A stretch of 45,926 bases of DNA from Balneolaceae bacterium (lineage in GTDB: Bacteria; Bacteroidota; Rhodothermia; Balneolales; Balneolaceae): NCBI GenBank assembly GCA_017640605.1, contig JAEPQH010000023.1, positions 1 through 45,926 of the forward strand. The letters run 5' to 3'. The notes under the pieces were generated by a model. The model was not told where the DNA came from. It saw only the letters and a list, made by a program, of their open reading frames with translations, and ran no database searches. Positions 27,001-35,242 of the stretch are shown piece after piece. The translations under genes and the position numbers were made by a program. Numbering within the stretch: position 1 is the first letter of the stretch; the number at the start of each line of letters is the position of its first letter.

Positions 27001-27531
27001 CCCATCAAGTACCGTAAGCTCACAGGCACTGTCTGCATTATTTTGAATGGTAGATGTACGAACAAAGCCATATTCATTACTTGATTTCCATTCGTAGCGA
27101 AATGATAAATTCAAATCATGATTTATCTCTTCGAATAAGATTTTATTTCCCCATTGGCTCTTGTATAAATTTTGAGTGGTTTGATATCTGTGGGAATCTC
27201 GCTTTGAAAATGGCTCCCAAACTTGTACATCGTCGTTGTTGCGAACCTGTATAATGGTTTTAGACCCGGTGATATCAGCAGCTTCGGTTATTTTATCGTC
27301 GGTGTAATAAGGAAATAATGCGTATTCCGAATTTTTTCGGCCGGCAGAAACCCCGCCATTGCTTGAAATAAACATCCAGTGATTAGAATCACTGACGATG
27401 CTCATAAAAAAAGGTCGAATCTGATCAGAATTCGAAATTTTAAAATACGGTTCGTTATTTATGGTTACTGCTTCCAATTTTTGTTGTCCCGATTTATTAT
27501 CCCTCTTATTTAGGGTGGATGAATCATTCAT
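24064..27531 (-). CDS. GH149-like beta-1,3-oligoglucan phosphorylase
   Basis: This is a 1155-residue cytoplasmic protein without a signal peptide, with the build of large GH94-related inverting phosphorylases: an N-terminal beta-sandwich (about 30-300), a linker helix, an (alpha/alpha)6 barrel (about 340-1000) and a small C-terminal domain. The likely general acid is Asp470 in GNWRDIFQNW; GYWGDHQ (about 527-533) and NDANNALVGNG (about 672-682) are further barrel landmarks. The length fits GH149 and is well above GH161 and GH94 enzymes. GH149 converts beta-1,3-oligoglucans and phosphate to glucose-1-phosphate. Flanking GH16, GH17 and GH30 genes strongly support a laminarin role. The family assignment is from memory of motifs, length and context, so GH161 is the alternative. 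It is 62 bp after the GH16 gene. Confidence 0.85.
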   Translation of the reverse strand: MNDSSTLNKRDNKSGQQKLEAVTINNEPYFKISNSDQIRPFFMSIVSDSNHWMFISSNGGVSAGRKNSEYALFPYYTDDKITEAADITGSKTIIQVRNNDDVQVWEPFSKRDSHRYQTTQNLYKSQWGNKILFEEINHDLNLSFRYEWKSSNEYGFVRTSTIQNNADSACELTVLDGIQNVLPASVNSDLQVRSSNLLDAYKRSELVAETGLGIYALSAIPVDKAEPSEALKANVVWSTGLQNPTYLVSSLQLDAFRIGQKVQTEHDVKGEKGAYFICSEFTMGANTYESWNIVANVNQNHAGTIALNEQIKADVDELQRKVDENVVAGTKKLKNLVAQSDGMQLSSDALKDARHYSNVLFNIMRGGIFDHHYRIEKDDFAKYLKNASKPTFNRNRTLIDGLPEEFEQTLLLERIEGNEDADLVRLAKEYLPLKFSRRHGDPSRPWNKFSINTHHEDGSKILDYEGNWRDIFQNWEALAHSYPKFLEGMIFKFLNATTFDGYNPYRVTKGGFDWETIEPDDPWSYIGYWGDHQIIYLLKFLELYEKHQPDAFPALMDEDVFVYANVPYRIKSYEDIAKNPKDTIDFDADSDEVIREKVAEIGADGALLNNRQSEIHRVSLLEKLLATTLAKVSNFIPEGGIWMNTQRPEWNDANNALVGNGVSMVTLYYLRRFLSHLEQVLEKVDDNEVGISVELKDCFTSILNTLVQHRGLLTGDVNDEQRKAVTDALGKAAASFRNTIYNNGFSGELTPVSISEVRDFASITNEYLEHSIRANKREDDLYHAYNIMSIEGDGISISYLDEMLEGQVAVLSSGYLKAEESLKVLDALKKSSLYREDQESYILYPNKELPGFLDRNNLHESAVLNSELLTKMVEAGDRRIVSKDVNGGYHFNGNFKNANDLGVALDALDGTEFEALAEKERSQILSAFEKVFNHKAFTGRSGTFYGYEGLGSIYWHMVSKLYLAAYEVCDQAEKADVDESIKNRLAAHFYEIGEGIGIHKSPEVYGAFPTDPYSHTPYHRGAQQPGMTGQVKEDILARIGELGIEVEDGILSFNPVLLRKSEFVNEPGSYQITNIDGNAVEVVVPKNALAFSYCQVPVIYKIEEQDGIEAYLKNGASQSFSGRSLDKATSAMIFGRTGEVTKLKVSISEHRINKN

Positions 27532-27593
27532 CAGAAAATGTGTGTTTGGGTAAGTGTTCTACTGTTAATTTTTATTTTTTGCCTTGGCTACTA

Positions 27594-28427
27594 CTAATTA
27601 TCGTGGGCGTAAACGCGCACATAATCAACATACATAGCCTGTGGAAATGGAGTACTACTGTTTGGTGAGCCTACAAATGAACCACCAACTGCAACGTTTA
27701 GAATGATGTAAAAAACATTATCGTTAAATACCCATTCTCCGTTTACATCGGCTGGGGTGATTTCGTTATATAGTTCATCATCTACGAAATAGCGGATAAA
27801 ATCCGGGCCCCATTCGATGGCAAATACGTGAAATTCGGAATCGAAGCGACCTGATCGAAGAGAATATTCGTCGGTTACTGCTTGTCCTGCAGAGTATCCC
27901 GGACCATGCACACTTCCATGAATAATTGTGGGCTGCTGTCCTCGATATTCCATGATATCAATCTCCCCGATTTGTGGCCAAATAACGGATCCATTAGAAT
28001 CATCGCCAAGTAACCAGAAAGCAGGCCATATTCCTTGCCCGAATGGTAGCAGAATACGCGCTTCATATCTGCCATAAGTTCGTTCGAATAATCCACGGGT
28101 TAGTATTTTGGCAGATGTATATCCGGAACCGTTAAAATTTTCTTTTCTGGCAGTTATCTCGAGCAGACCGTTTTCTACCTTTATATTTTCGGGTCGGTCG
28201 GTGTAATATTGCAGCTCATTGTTTCCCCATCCCGGTGTACCAAAAATTTCAACACCTGTACCAATATCAAATAACCATTTAGTGGTATCGATGGAACCTT
28301 CAGTATCAAATTCGTCGGACCAAACTAAGGTATTGAACTCATTTTCGGGTTCGTTGTTACTCTCCGTACATGCTTGAAAAACAATCATGCAGGAAAGTAA
28401 AACGATACTAAGTACTCTTGCTTTCAT
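27594..28427 (-). CDS. GH16 laminarinase (endo-beta-1,3-glucanase) lipoprotein
   Basis: The product is a 277-residue lipoprotein (VFQACTE, Cys20) consisting of a single GH16 beta-jellyroll. The active-site strand is GEIDIME: nucleophile Glu155, Asp157 and acid/base Glu160. The E-x-D-x-x-E spacing is the laminarinase form. WGNNELQYYT and GIWPAFWLLG are the classic substrate-cleft motifs of subfamily GH16_3. It would make the first endo-cuts in laminarin at the cell surface. It follows the binding lipoprotein gene by 27 bp in the operon. No extra binding module or T9SS tail is present. Confidence 0.95.
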   Translation of the reverse strand: MKARVLSIVLLSCMIVFQACTESNNEPENEFNTLVWSDEFDTEGSIDTTKWLFDIGTGVEIFGTPGWGNNELQYYTDRPENIKVENGLLEITARKENFNGSGYTSAKILTRGLFERTYGRYEARILLPFGQGIWPAFWLLGDDSNGSVIWPQIGEIDIMEYRGQQPTIIHGSVHGPGYSAGQAVTDEYSLRSGRFDSEFHVFAIEWGPDFIRYFVDDELYNEITPADVNGEWVFNDNVFYIILNVAVGGSFVGSPNSSTPFPQAMYVDYVRVYAHDN

Positions 28428-28454
28428 TATTAAATTAAAAATATAATTCTGTAT

Positions 28455-30986
28455 TTAATTTTGTTGGATGTTGTCGATGTAGAAGGTTCCGGTACTCGTT
28501 CCGGGGCCGTCCATAAAGATGGTTACTCTTGGGAAGGAGTCGCTTGAGGTGAAATTGAACGTTAGTTCTTCCCATCCCGACCCGCTATGATTTTGAGCTA
28601 CTTCCACAAAAGCTCCCTGATCAACTTCAATTTTTAGTAATACCGGAATTGCTGAAGTCGAGTACACATCCATTGTAATGGTTTGGCCATTTCCAAAATC
28701 CAGATTGTTCTCCAAATCGAAATAAATACCTTCCCATTGTGCGCCGGAATTTGTGATGGATCCCACTTTTGACGCAGTGTTATTTGATCCCGATACATTC
28801 GGGTTATCAACTACTTCATAAACAGTACCGTTGAAAGTAGTGGCCGAATAATTTACCTGATCATCATCAAAGGTAATTGGGAGATTTGGTGCGGTTTTTG
28901 AACCTCCACCACCACTTGAACCATCGGTGTAGTAGTAAATGTTATCTACATATACATCAGAAATGGTGGCATCAGATACAAAGAAAATCAATCCAATCTG
29001 GTCTTGTGCAGCTAAGTTAAAGTCTGATAGTGGAACATCAAAACTCACCCACTCGCCTTCTCGGAGCACCCCCGAACTGAAGGTTACCGATCCGGATGAT
29101 TCATTATTTCCAACCGAATTTATGAGCTGTAATCGGATGAAATCGCCATTAGAAATAGCTTCATTCACGTAAAGATCCACATGAATGTGCGTCATTTCCG
29201 AAGCGTCTACCGTTGGGTTTGATTGATTTGGATCTACTCCGGTACCAATTCCAACAAAGTTCAATGCTGTGTAATGGATAATCCCGTCACCATTAATTAC
29301 TACGTCAGCGCCTTGTGGACCACCATCAAATCCGGTTCCACCTTGCGTGGTTTGTCCGTCGTTGTTGAAGAAACCGTTGTAATAATCAACCGGTACATTC
29401 GTGTATGCATCACTAAATATGGATACCACACTATCGGGATCAACAGTAGGTACGGGAGCAGTGACGATATCGGCACCGTTTCCGCCGCCATTACCGCCTC
29501 CACCTCCATTTGAGCCACCAGAACCGTCGTTATAATAATAAATATTATCTACATAGATATCGGAAATTGTAGCGTCACTCACAAAGAAGATGAGACCTAA
29601 TGATGAACGATCGGCAAGATTGAAATCAGCCAGAGGGATGTCGAGACTTAACCAATCGTTTTCCAATAACTGATCGGAACCGATTCTAACTGAGCCTGAG
29701 GTTTCTCCATTACCAACTGAGTTAAGCAGTTGTATGGTAATGTAATCACCGGGATCAATTCCCTCTTGTACGTTGATGTCTACATGCATGTGAGTCATGT
29801 CGGTTGCATCAATCGAAGGAACATTCAAGAATGTACCAATACCTACGAAATTCAGTTCAGTATAATTGATAATTCCATCGCCATCCACAACTATGTCAGC
29901 GCCCGGGGGACCTCCTTCAAACCCGGTACCGCCTAGTGTGGTTTGTCCATCGCCATTAAAGAAGCCGTTGTAATAATCAACCGGAACATTGGTGTATGCA
30001 TCACTAAAGATTGATATCACACTATCGGGATCGACGGTGGGTACAGGTGCGGTTTCAAAAGTCCCTTGTGAAATCAGATTTACCGAGCCTGAGGCTTGCA
30101 CGCCTCCCACAGAGGCCGTTATTGTAGCATTTCCTTCACCAACTACGGTTATTACACCTTGGTTGTTAACGGTTGCAACTGCAGGATTAGAGGATGAAAA
30201 ATCGAAATAACCTGCACCAACACTTAGCATTACATCCTGAGCAGTAGTAGTTTCATCAGGAAGAGTAATGATGGTGTTCAATGTTTGCTGGAAATCTGTG
30301 ATTTCGTAGGTGAGATTTACAAAACTTGAAATTGTAATATCACGACCGTTTAAAATAGAAGGGCGTGGTTGTGCAATAGTACCAAGTTTTTCGAATTTCA
30401 GATCATCAATCCAAAAACTGTATCCGGCACCATCTTCAGGGTTTTCAGCGAACCAAAACATGCCATCAATGGCCATAAGTTTTTCAGGCTCCGGAATTGG
30501 AATTACGTACTTTTTCCAGAATGTGGATAAACGGAGGCTATCAACCCTAACTTCGAAACTGTTGTTACCTTCCAAGCCTTGCCCAAAACCAATACTGTTA
30601 ATAGTTCCGGCTTTGGTTCCTTTCGCGTAGAAAGTAAACGCATCATATTCGCTTAGATTACGTCCCCCATTTAAATCAATAAAAGCAGCGCCTGCATAAG
30701 AACCCGATGGATCATCAGGATTCGGTACGTCGATTCGCATAGAAGCCGCTGAATTATCGAAAGTTACTTCGGTATCCACCTGAAATGCATCAAGTTTGGC
30801 AAAACCATCATCGTATGGAAAATATTCCAATCCTGAACTGAATCCGTCAATAAAAACATCCGGATTATTGGTTAGGGATGGTTCACTTAGTCCATCTACC
30901 GAGCGTTCACAACCTGCCATTAAAAAGATGACAAGTAAACCTGCATATAACGAACGAGTCATAATAGTTAAATTTAAATCTTTCAT
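28455..30986 (-). CDS. Multi-module surface glycan-binding lipoprotein
   Basis: This 843-residue lipoprotein (FLMAGCE, Cys26) has no visible catalytic site. Domain order: a CBM11/CIA30-like jelly roll (about 45-200, ending YSFWIDDLKFEKL), a bacterial Ig-like BIG_2 domain (about 215-307, SSSNPAVATVNNQGVITVVG), two tandem near-copies of one binding module (about 312-488 and 509-689), joined by a Gly/Asn/Ser-rich linker, then a CBM4-like module (about 700-843, FYIDNIQQN). The tandem module shares PTVD...SVISIFSDAYT and MTHxHVD with the secreted protein at 15528-16904. It fills the place of a SusE/F-like surface glycan-binding protein, expected to hold laminarin for the GH16 enzyme encoded next. 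A start at Met9 instead of Met1 is possible. It lies 13 bp after the barrel-fusion gene. Confidence 0.87.
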   Translation of the reverse strand: MKDLNLTIMTRSLYAGLLVIFLMAGCERSVDGLSEPSLTNNPDVFIDGFSSGLEYFPYDDGFAKLDAFQVDTEVTFDNSAASMRIDVPNPDDPSGSYAGAAFIDLNGGRNLSEYDAFTFYAKGTKAGTINSIGFGQGLEGNNSFEVRVDSLRLSTFWKKYVIPIPEPEKLMAIDGMFWFAENPEDGAGYSFWIDDLKFEKLGTIAQPRPSILNGRDITISSFVNLTYEITDFQQTLNTIITLPDETTTAQDVMLSVGAGYFDFSSSNPAVATVNNQGVITVVGEGNATITASVGGVQASGSVNLISQGTFETAPVPTVDPDSVISIFSDAYTNVPVDYYNGFFNGDGQTTLGGTGFEGGPPGADIVVDGDGIINYTELNFVGIGTFLNVPSIDATDMTHMHVDINVQEGIDPGDYITIQLLNSVGNGETSGSVRIGSDQLLENDWLSLDIPLADFNLADRSSLGLIFFVSDATISDIYVDNIYYYNDGSGGSNGGGGGNGGGNGADIVTAPVPTVDPDSVVSIFSDAYTNVPVDYYNGFFNNDGQTTQGGTGFDGGPQGADVVINGDGIIHYTALNFVGIGTGVDPNQSNPTVDASEMTHIHVDLYVNEAISNGDFIRLQLINSVGNNESSGSVTFSSGVLREGEWVSFDVPLSDFNLAAQDQIGLIFFVSDATISDVYVDNIYYYTDGSSGGGGSKTAPNLPITFDDDQVNYSATTFNGTVYEVVDNPNVSGSNNTASKVGSITNSGAQWEGIYFDLENNLDFGNGQTITMDVYSTSAIPVLLKIEVDQGAFVEVAQNHSGSGWEELTFNFTSSDSFPRVTIFMDGPGTSTGTFYIDNIQQN
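28920..30053 (-). repeat. Tandem duplication of a binding module inside the surface lipoprotein gene
   Basis: Two segments of about 530-540 bp (29523-30053 and 28920-29462) code for module copies that keep long identical stretches, such as TAPVPTVDPDSV and FSDAYTNVPVDYYNGFFN. They are divided by a GGGGG-rich linker. The high similarity points to a fairly recent internal duplication, and makes the region prone to assembly collapse or recombination. Confidence 0.8.
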
Positions 30987-30999
30987 TTACTTATCTCTT

Positions 31000-33900
31000 T
31001 TAATTTCTGATATCAATTTGAATGTAGGTACGAATTTCCCACTCCGAACCATTGCCTAAGGCTTCGGCTCCGGGTTGTAAGGTTACTTCGCCGGTTGCCG
31101 GATCTACATCAGCCAAAGAATATCTGGGCGAATACTGATTCAGCGTTCTGTATGTGCCGCGTACGCCAAGTCTGGTAGTTGGCAAATCGAACCAATCAGG
31201 TTTGCCTAAGGTGGTTGAAATGTCTGCCATCAATTGCATTGGATACGTTTGATTGAAATCGCGGTGGTAATCAAAAGGACCCCAATCGTTGAAACGAGCA
31301 AATGAATTCACTTTCATATTCTTGTAGATCAATTGAAGATCGGTTCCAAAACGAGTGATTTTACGGGGATCATTACCATTAGCCTGGCCATCACCGCCAT
31401 AAATCATGGCAACAAATCCTAAATCTCTATTCAATTTCGATACAATACGAGCATTTACTTCAATTAAATCTTCGGCAGGTGCTGAGCCATTAAAAGCAAA
31501 GGTTGTTCGTCCATCAGGTAAAATACCAATTGCAGCATCCTGCTCTGTAGGTAAATGGCGATATACAACTCCTAAACTAACAGCTAATCGAGCATCTTCC
31601 GAGCGATTGCTGTCCCAGTTGTACATCCATGTTCCCGGGGTTGGGTCCCAGGTAAGTACTAACTCACCGGCAGTTTGCTCTCTGTTCGATCGCACTGCAA
31701 AAGGATCGTCAATAAAGTTTCGTGGGCGTGCTGGACCATCTATTCCTGCCGGAATTGGACCTTCGATCGGTTTTTGCCATAAGAAATTGGGAGCAATTTG
31801 GAGATTACCAATCGTGTACGTTAAACCTGTTAAGAAATTCATTTGGTTGCCACTACCGCTGTCTTTCAATCTCCAACCGGTGTAGGTAATGGTTTGATCG
31901 GCACCACCATTAGCAACCAATCCTTGAATTGCGCCCTGACTGTACCAATTAAACAAACCACCAGTATAAGTCAGCTTCAACTTACCGCCCCAATTGTCCA
32001 TCGGTTTGATTTCATCTACATAGGCATTGTACGTTCCATCCGGGTTTTCTCGTACAAGTTGAAATTCGCGACCATTTAGTGGCTGACCTGCCCAAATACC
32101 ACCAGCTTCCACACCAACTTTTCCGAATTCTCGGGCAGCATATAAAGTAAAGCGACGGGTTTTTGGCTGAGGAATTGCAAACGAACTTTCTGTAGTTCCT
32201 TGTTGCTCCAGATCTTCATGGAAAATTCCCGTTACTTCCGTATTTCCGATCATTCTCGTGTATTTGATCAAGAAAGCCGGGTTTGCTCCCCACCATAATT
32301 CAGGACCAAAAGCAGCTTTTAATCCATCGAACTGATAACGCCCTTCCACTTCGAAACCGAAAGGTGCAGTTCCATTGTAAATGTCAATGTTTGGGCCGTA
32401 ATTAGCTTCAGGGTATAATCCAAAGAAATCACCTTCATATCCCCAATGATAATGCCCAGTTCGATAGAAGCCATCAATTTCGAAATATTTGCTGGTCCAG
32501 GTATACTCTGCGCTGTAAATAGCTACACGATTCACATCATTTAGAGTGATGAGTTCTTCTCTCCCTTCCACCTCAACTGGGCGACCTCTATTCTCATAAA
32601 AGATTTCGTCTATTGGATTCCCCGGCACGTTTCCGAGAATACTAGTAACCAAATTTGCTCTGATGTTCGGAGCAGGATTAGCTTCCACGCCAATAAAGAA
32701 GGTTTCCAAGTGATCGAAGCCCTGTTGTGTTGGATATTCCCGCATATTGGGATTTGGCTCTTCCGGCGTAGTAATATAAGTACCACCTGTGCTGTAGGTT
32801 CTAAAATCGGCCGTAAATTGGCTAAGCTTGATGATATCAGCCGATGCTGAATTTAATGCAGCTTTATCGCCACGAGCCTTTAATACTGCACCTTGAATAG
32901 AAATTCCCTCAAAAAATTCGTTCAGATCGGTGATGGAAGCATCTTCGTCGTATACATCATATCTATGCGCTTCTTGCAATACGTAATAAGCAGCACGAGG
33001 GAATAATTCATAATATCCATTTGGATCAGTTGGTCCTTTCGCCGTAATCCCAAACCACTCTTCATTCATGTTATTCTCTCCTTCAGCAAAATCGTATTGG
33101 TATCCACCATTCGCCCAAGAAGCATTAATATCATGTACATCTAAATTCTCAACTTGACCGAATTTCCACCAACCATCACTAAATTGGAAAGTAAATCCAC
33201 CAATTGAGTTATTTGCTCTTCCCATACCTGCAGCATTGGCATAAACATCTTTCCAATTATTTTTCTTAATAAATGCCTGATCTGCTTGCGCCTCAGTTAA
33301 CGTTCTGGCGTTAAAAGCATCCACACCAAATTCTGTGAGTAATACAGGCTTGCCATATTCTTCAGCCACTCGATCGTAGAGATCGGTAAAAGTTGGACCT
33401 CGATAGGTGTTAATACCTAAAATATCTACATCAGGTGCTTCTTCAATAATGTGTTCCAGGAAAAGAAGATCACCATTACAAATTGCAACCGGTCGTGAAG
33501 AATCAATTTGCTTCATCCGAACAGCAGCTTCGTTCATTAAGCTATACATAGGTTTTCCGCGCGTTTCACCCACAAAAGCTTGCTCTGAAGCATCATCGGG
33601 AAAATCCTCCGTTTCCGCACCGGCCCAGAAAAGTCCGTAGTTATTCTCGTTACCGAGTAGGTATAGTAAAAGTCCTTTGGTGTCGGCATAGGTGGCAGCC
33701 AATTCGGTTACTTCGCTAAGTAGAAGCTCCATCGTTCTGGGATCATCATATTCGGTAACCGGTTCCCAAACACCATCGATTGTTAAACCATATCTACCAA
33801 ACGAGTGGTTAAGCATGGTATAAATTCCGTAATTCTCATAAATGTAGGTTATCCATTCGGGTTGAATGCCGGTGTATACCCGAATTGCATTAACTCCCAT

Positions 33901-34152
33901 ATTTTGAAGTAAACCCATTTCATAATCGAGCGCCTTTTTTATGAATGCCGGATCTTGATTCCAAAGGCTGTATGAATAGTTTGTCCCTCTGGGAAAGTAA
34001 TCCCAGTTCATTCCATTTATCATTAATGGCTTTCCATCTACCATCATTACCCAGCCTTCGTCAGTCATAGTGACTTCTACATTATCTGACTGCGCATAGG
34101 AATAAATTGAGAGAAGAAAAGTTAGTGCTAAAAACGTGGTGATTTTTTTCAT
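31000..34152 (-). CDS. GH-A clan TIM-barrel glycosidase fused to a predicted outer-membrane beta-barrel
   Basis: This 1050-residue protein is the first of the operon. A signal peptide (1-20, SIYSYAQS) is followed by a GH2/GH5-like TIM barrel (about 28-400). Acid/base Glu169 lies in LLGNEN and nucleophile Glu274 in LLTEFG, with MINGMNWDYFPRG and VNAIRVYTG as early landmarks; the exact family is not recognised. From about 440 to the end the sequence changes to alternating amphipathic strands with aromatic girdles and Gly/Asn-rich turns (YFEIDGFYRTGHYHWGY, GFEVEGRYQFDG, RFTLYAAREFG), like an outer-membrane barrel of about 600 residues. It ends TYIQIDIRN rather than with Phe. I infer a surface or periplasmic glycosidase anchored in, or gating, an outer-membrane pore. 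The operon has no SusC, so a transport role is plausible but untested. Confidence 0.75.
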   Translation of the reverse strand: MKKITTFLALTFLLSIYSYAQSDNVEVTMTDEGWVMMVDGKPLMINGMNWDYFPRGTNYSYSLWNQDPAFIKKALDYEMGLLQNMGVNAIRVYTGIQPEWITYIYENYGIYTMLNHSFGRYGLTIDGVWEPVTEYDDPRTMELLLSEVTELAATYADTKGLLLYLLGNENNYGLFWAGAETEDFPDDASEQAFVGETRGKPMYSLMNEAAVRMKQIDSSRPVAICNGDLLFLEHIIEEAPDVDILGINTYRGPTFTDLYDRVAEEYGKPVLLTEFGVDAFNARTLTEAQADQAFIKKNNWKDVYANAAGMGRANNSIGGFTFQFSDGWWKFGQVENLDVHDINASWANGGYQYDFAEGENNMNEEWFGITAKGPTDPNGYYELFPRAAYYVLQEAHRYDVYDEDASITDLNEFFEGISIQGAVLKARGDKAALNSASADIIKLSQFTADFRTYSTGGTYITTPEEPNPNMREYPTQQGFDHLETFFIGVEANPAPNIRANLVTSILGNVPGNPIDEIFYENRGRPVEVEGREELITLNDVNRVAIYSAEYTWTSKYFEIDGFYRTGHYHWGYEGDFFGLYPEANYGPNIDIYNGTAPFGFEVEGRYQFDGLKAAFGPELWWGANPAFLIKYTRMIGNTEVTGIFHEDLEQQGTTESSFAIPQPKTRRFTLYAAREFGKVGVEAGGIWAGQPLNGREFQLVRENPDGTYNAYVDEIKPMDNWGGKLKLTYTGGLFNWYSQGAIQGLVANGGADQTITYTGWRLKDSGSGNQMNFLTGLTYTIGNLQIAPNFLWQKPIEGPIPAGIDGPARPRNFIDDPFAVRSNREQTAGELVLTWDPTPGTWMYNWDSNRSEDARLAVSLGVVYRHLPTEQDAAIGILPDGRTTFAFNGSAPAEDLIEVNARIVSKLNRDLGFVAMIYGGDGQANGNDPRKITRFGTDLQLIYKNMKVNSFARFNDWGPFDYHRDFNQTYPMQLMADISTTLGKPDWFDLPTTRLGVRGTYRTLNQYSPRYSLADVDPATGEVTLQPGAEALGNGSEWEIRTYIQIDIRN

Positions 34153-34757
34153 GGTATGAAGTTAGTTTCACGGTGCGTCTATCTCGAAAATCCTGTCAAA
34201 AGAAACTGCATGAGAGAGAATTTGACTTAGGATATATTTCCTCCCCCTGAAAAACAACCTATCAGCTGTATATACAGCTATGCAAAAAACCGCTTTTTTA
34301 GACTCAAAATGATGCCTTTCACACTATTACAAGCTTTTTTGAAGTTTTGCTTTTTTACAAAAAAAAATGATTATGTATATACTTTGTATAGATGAATTAT
34401 CAAAGTAAATGAAAATTATTCACTGATATGCTAATTATCTTGACGTGATAATGTCATATACATGAGAAATTTTCTCGCATTAGAAACAATTTCTCGTTCA
34501 TAATTTATTCACCAATCTACTTTTTTTAAGGGCTAAGAGTTGCCAAGTAATTGAATGTAATCGAACGTTCACCTATGAAAATTGTAATACAGGAATGCAT
34601 ACATGTGCTTTAGTCGAAGCTCACTCATAGCACAAAAAACGATCGAGAATAGTGCCGACTGTCAGATCATTACTTGATAGTATTTCTACCAAATAGTTTT
34701 AAAGTTTAGAAACGGTAAATACATCCACCTACACATTAATTGGATTGATTACCTATC
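34153..34757. other. Non-coding region upstream of the glucan operon
   Basis: About 600 bp of AT-rich DNA without a credible gene lies between the operon head and the terminator of the mini-flagellin gene. It should hold the operon promoter, but no convincing TAnnTTTG or -35/-10 pair was found. Visible structure includes the perfect 16-bp palindrome listed separately, GAGAAATTTTCTC at 34464-34476 (inverted repeat with odd centre), TGAC-8-GTCA at 34441-34456, GAACGTTC at 34563-34570 and three copies of GCTTTTTT. Confidence 0.5.
34264..34279. promoter_or_regulatory. Perfect 16-bp palindrome, candidate operator of the glucan operon
   Basis: AGCTGTATATACAGCT is a perfect inverted repeat 112 bp upstream of the operon's first start codon. 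Its core GTATATAC fits the GT-N-TA-N-AC pattern of GntR/HutC-type operators; that is only a pattern match. GTATATAC recurs at 34375-34382, about 110 bp further upstream. No GntR gene is in the window. Confidence 0.4.
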
Positions 34758-34790
34758 AAAAAAAAAGGCCTCCACATTCATGAAGACCTT
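34758..34790 (-). terminator. Rho-independent terminator of the mini-flagellin gene
   Basis: On the minus strand AAGGTCTT pairs with GAGGCCTT (8 bp including wobbles) around a 10-nt loop, followed by an unbroken run of T. It lies 26 nt after the stop codon, so the mini-flagellin gene is a one-gene transcript. Confidence 0.75.
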
Positions 34791-34815
34791 GAGAAATTTC
34801 TAGGTATGATCAACC

Positions 34816-35208
34816 TCATACCATTTTAAGTGCGTTTCCAATTTCGATGTTGGCTTGGGCAAACATGGCGGTAGTGCTTTCTTGTAATATTTTTTGCCGA
34901 ATCATTTCTGATTGAGCTTTGGCCATGTCGGTGTCAATAATTTGGCTGTTCGCCGACGATAACGATTTGATAGAAGCGGCATTGAACTCTTCCTCTCGAT
35001 CGGATTGGGCTAACATGGAATCTGCTTCCAAAGCCGCAATTTGTCCTTTCGATTTAATAGAACTCACATAGGTTGCAGCGGCATCTTCCGCTTTGTTTAC
35101 CTTTTCGCCCGAAGATAATTTTTCACCGGTATCAACAATGTTATTGTTGATTCGGTGTAGTGTAAGCATGTTGTTCCGGATACCCGGATAATCACCAATG
35201 TTCGACAT
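34816..35208 (-). CDS. Miniature flagellin-like protein (130 residues)
   Basis: The product keeps both ends of flagellin with almost nothing between. The N-terminal part has NNMLTLHRINNNI and GEKLSSGEKVNKAEDAAA, matching the RLSSG-x-x-I-N-x-A-x-D-D-A-A block of D0/D1. The C-terminal part has NSQIIDTDMAKAQSEM, IRQKILQESTTAMFAQAN and GNALKMV, matching the S-x-I-x-D-x-D-x-A...Q-x-x-Q-Q-x-x-x-A-M-L-A-Q-A-N end of flagellins. Ordinary flagellins have 250 residues or more, so the D2/D3 and most of D1 are absent. ATG 35208 is chosen because a frame start at 35253 lies inside the promoter candidate. It is a single-gene unit with its own terminator and a sigma-28-like promoter; no other flagellar gene is near. 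Filament formation is inferred, not shown. Confidence 0.8.
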   Translation of the reverse strand: MSNIGDYPGIRNNMLTLHRINNNIVDTGEKLSSGEKVNKAEDAAATYVSSIKSKGQIAALEADSMLAQSDREEEFNAASIKSLSSANSQIIDTDMAKAQSEMIRQKILQESTTAMFAQANIEIGNALKMV

Positions 35209-35242
35209 AACTATAAAATTTATACTCTTTGACCTATTCGGG

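Noticed and set aside
31406-31885. Plus-strand open frame of 159 codons
   Set aside because: It lies fully antisense to the barrel part of the operon's first gene and shows no signal or domain.
34563-34570. GAACGTTC palindrome as an operator
   Set aside because: Eight-base palindromes are expected by chance in 600 bp, and flanking bases are not symmetrical.
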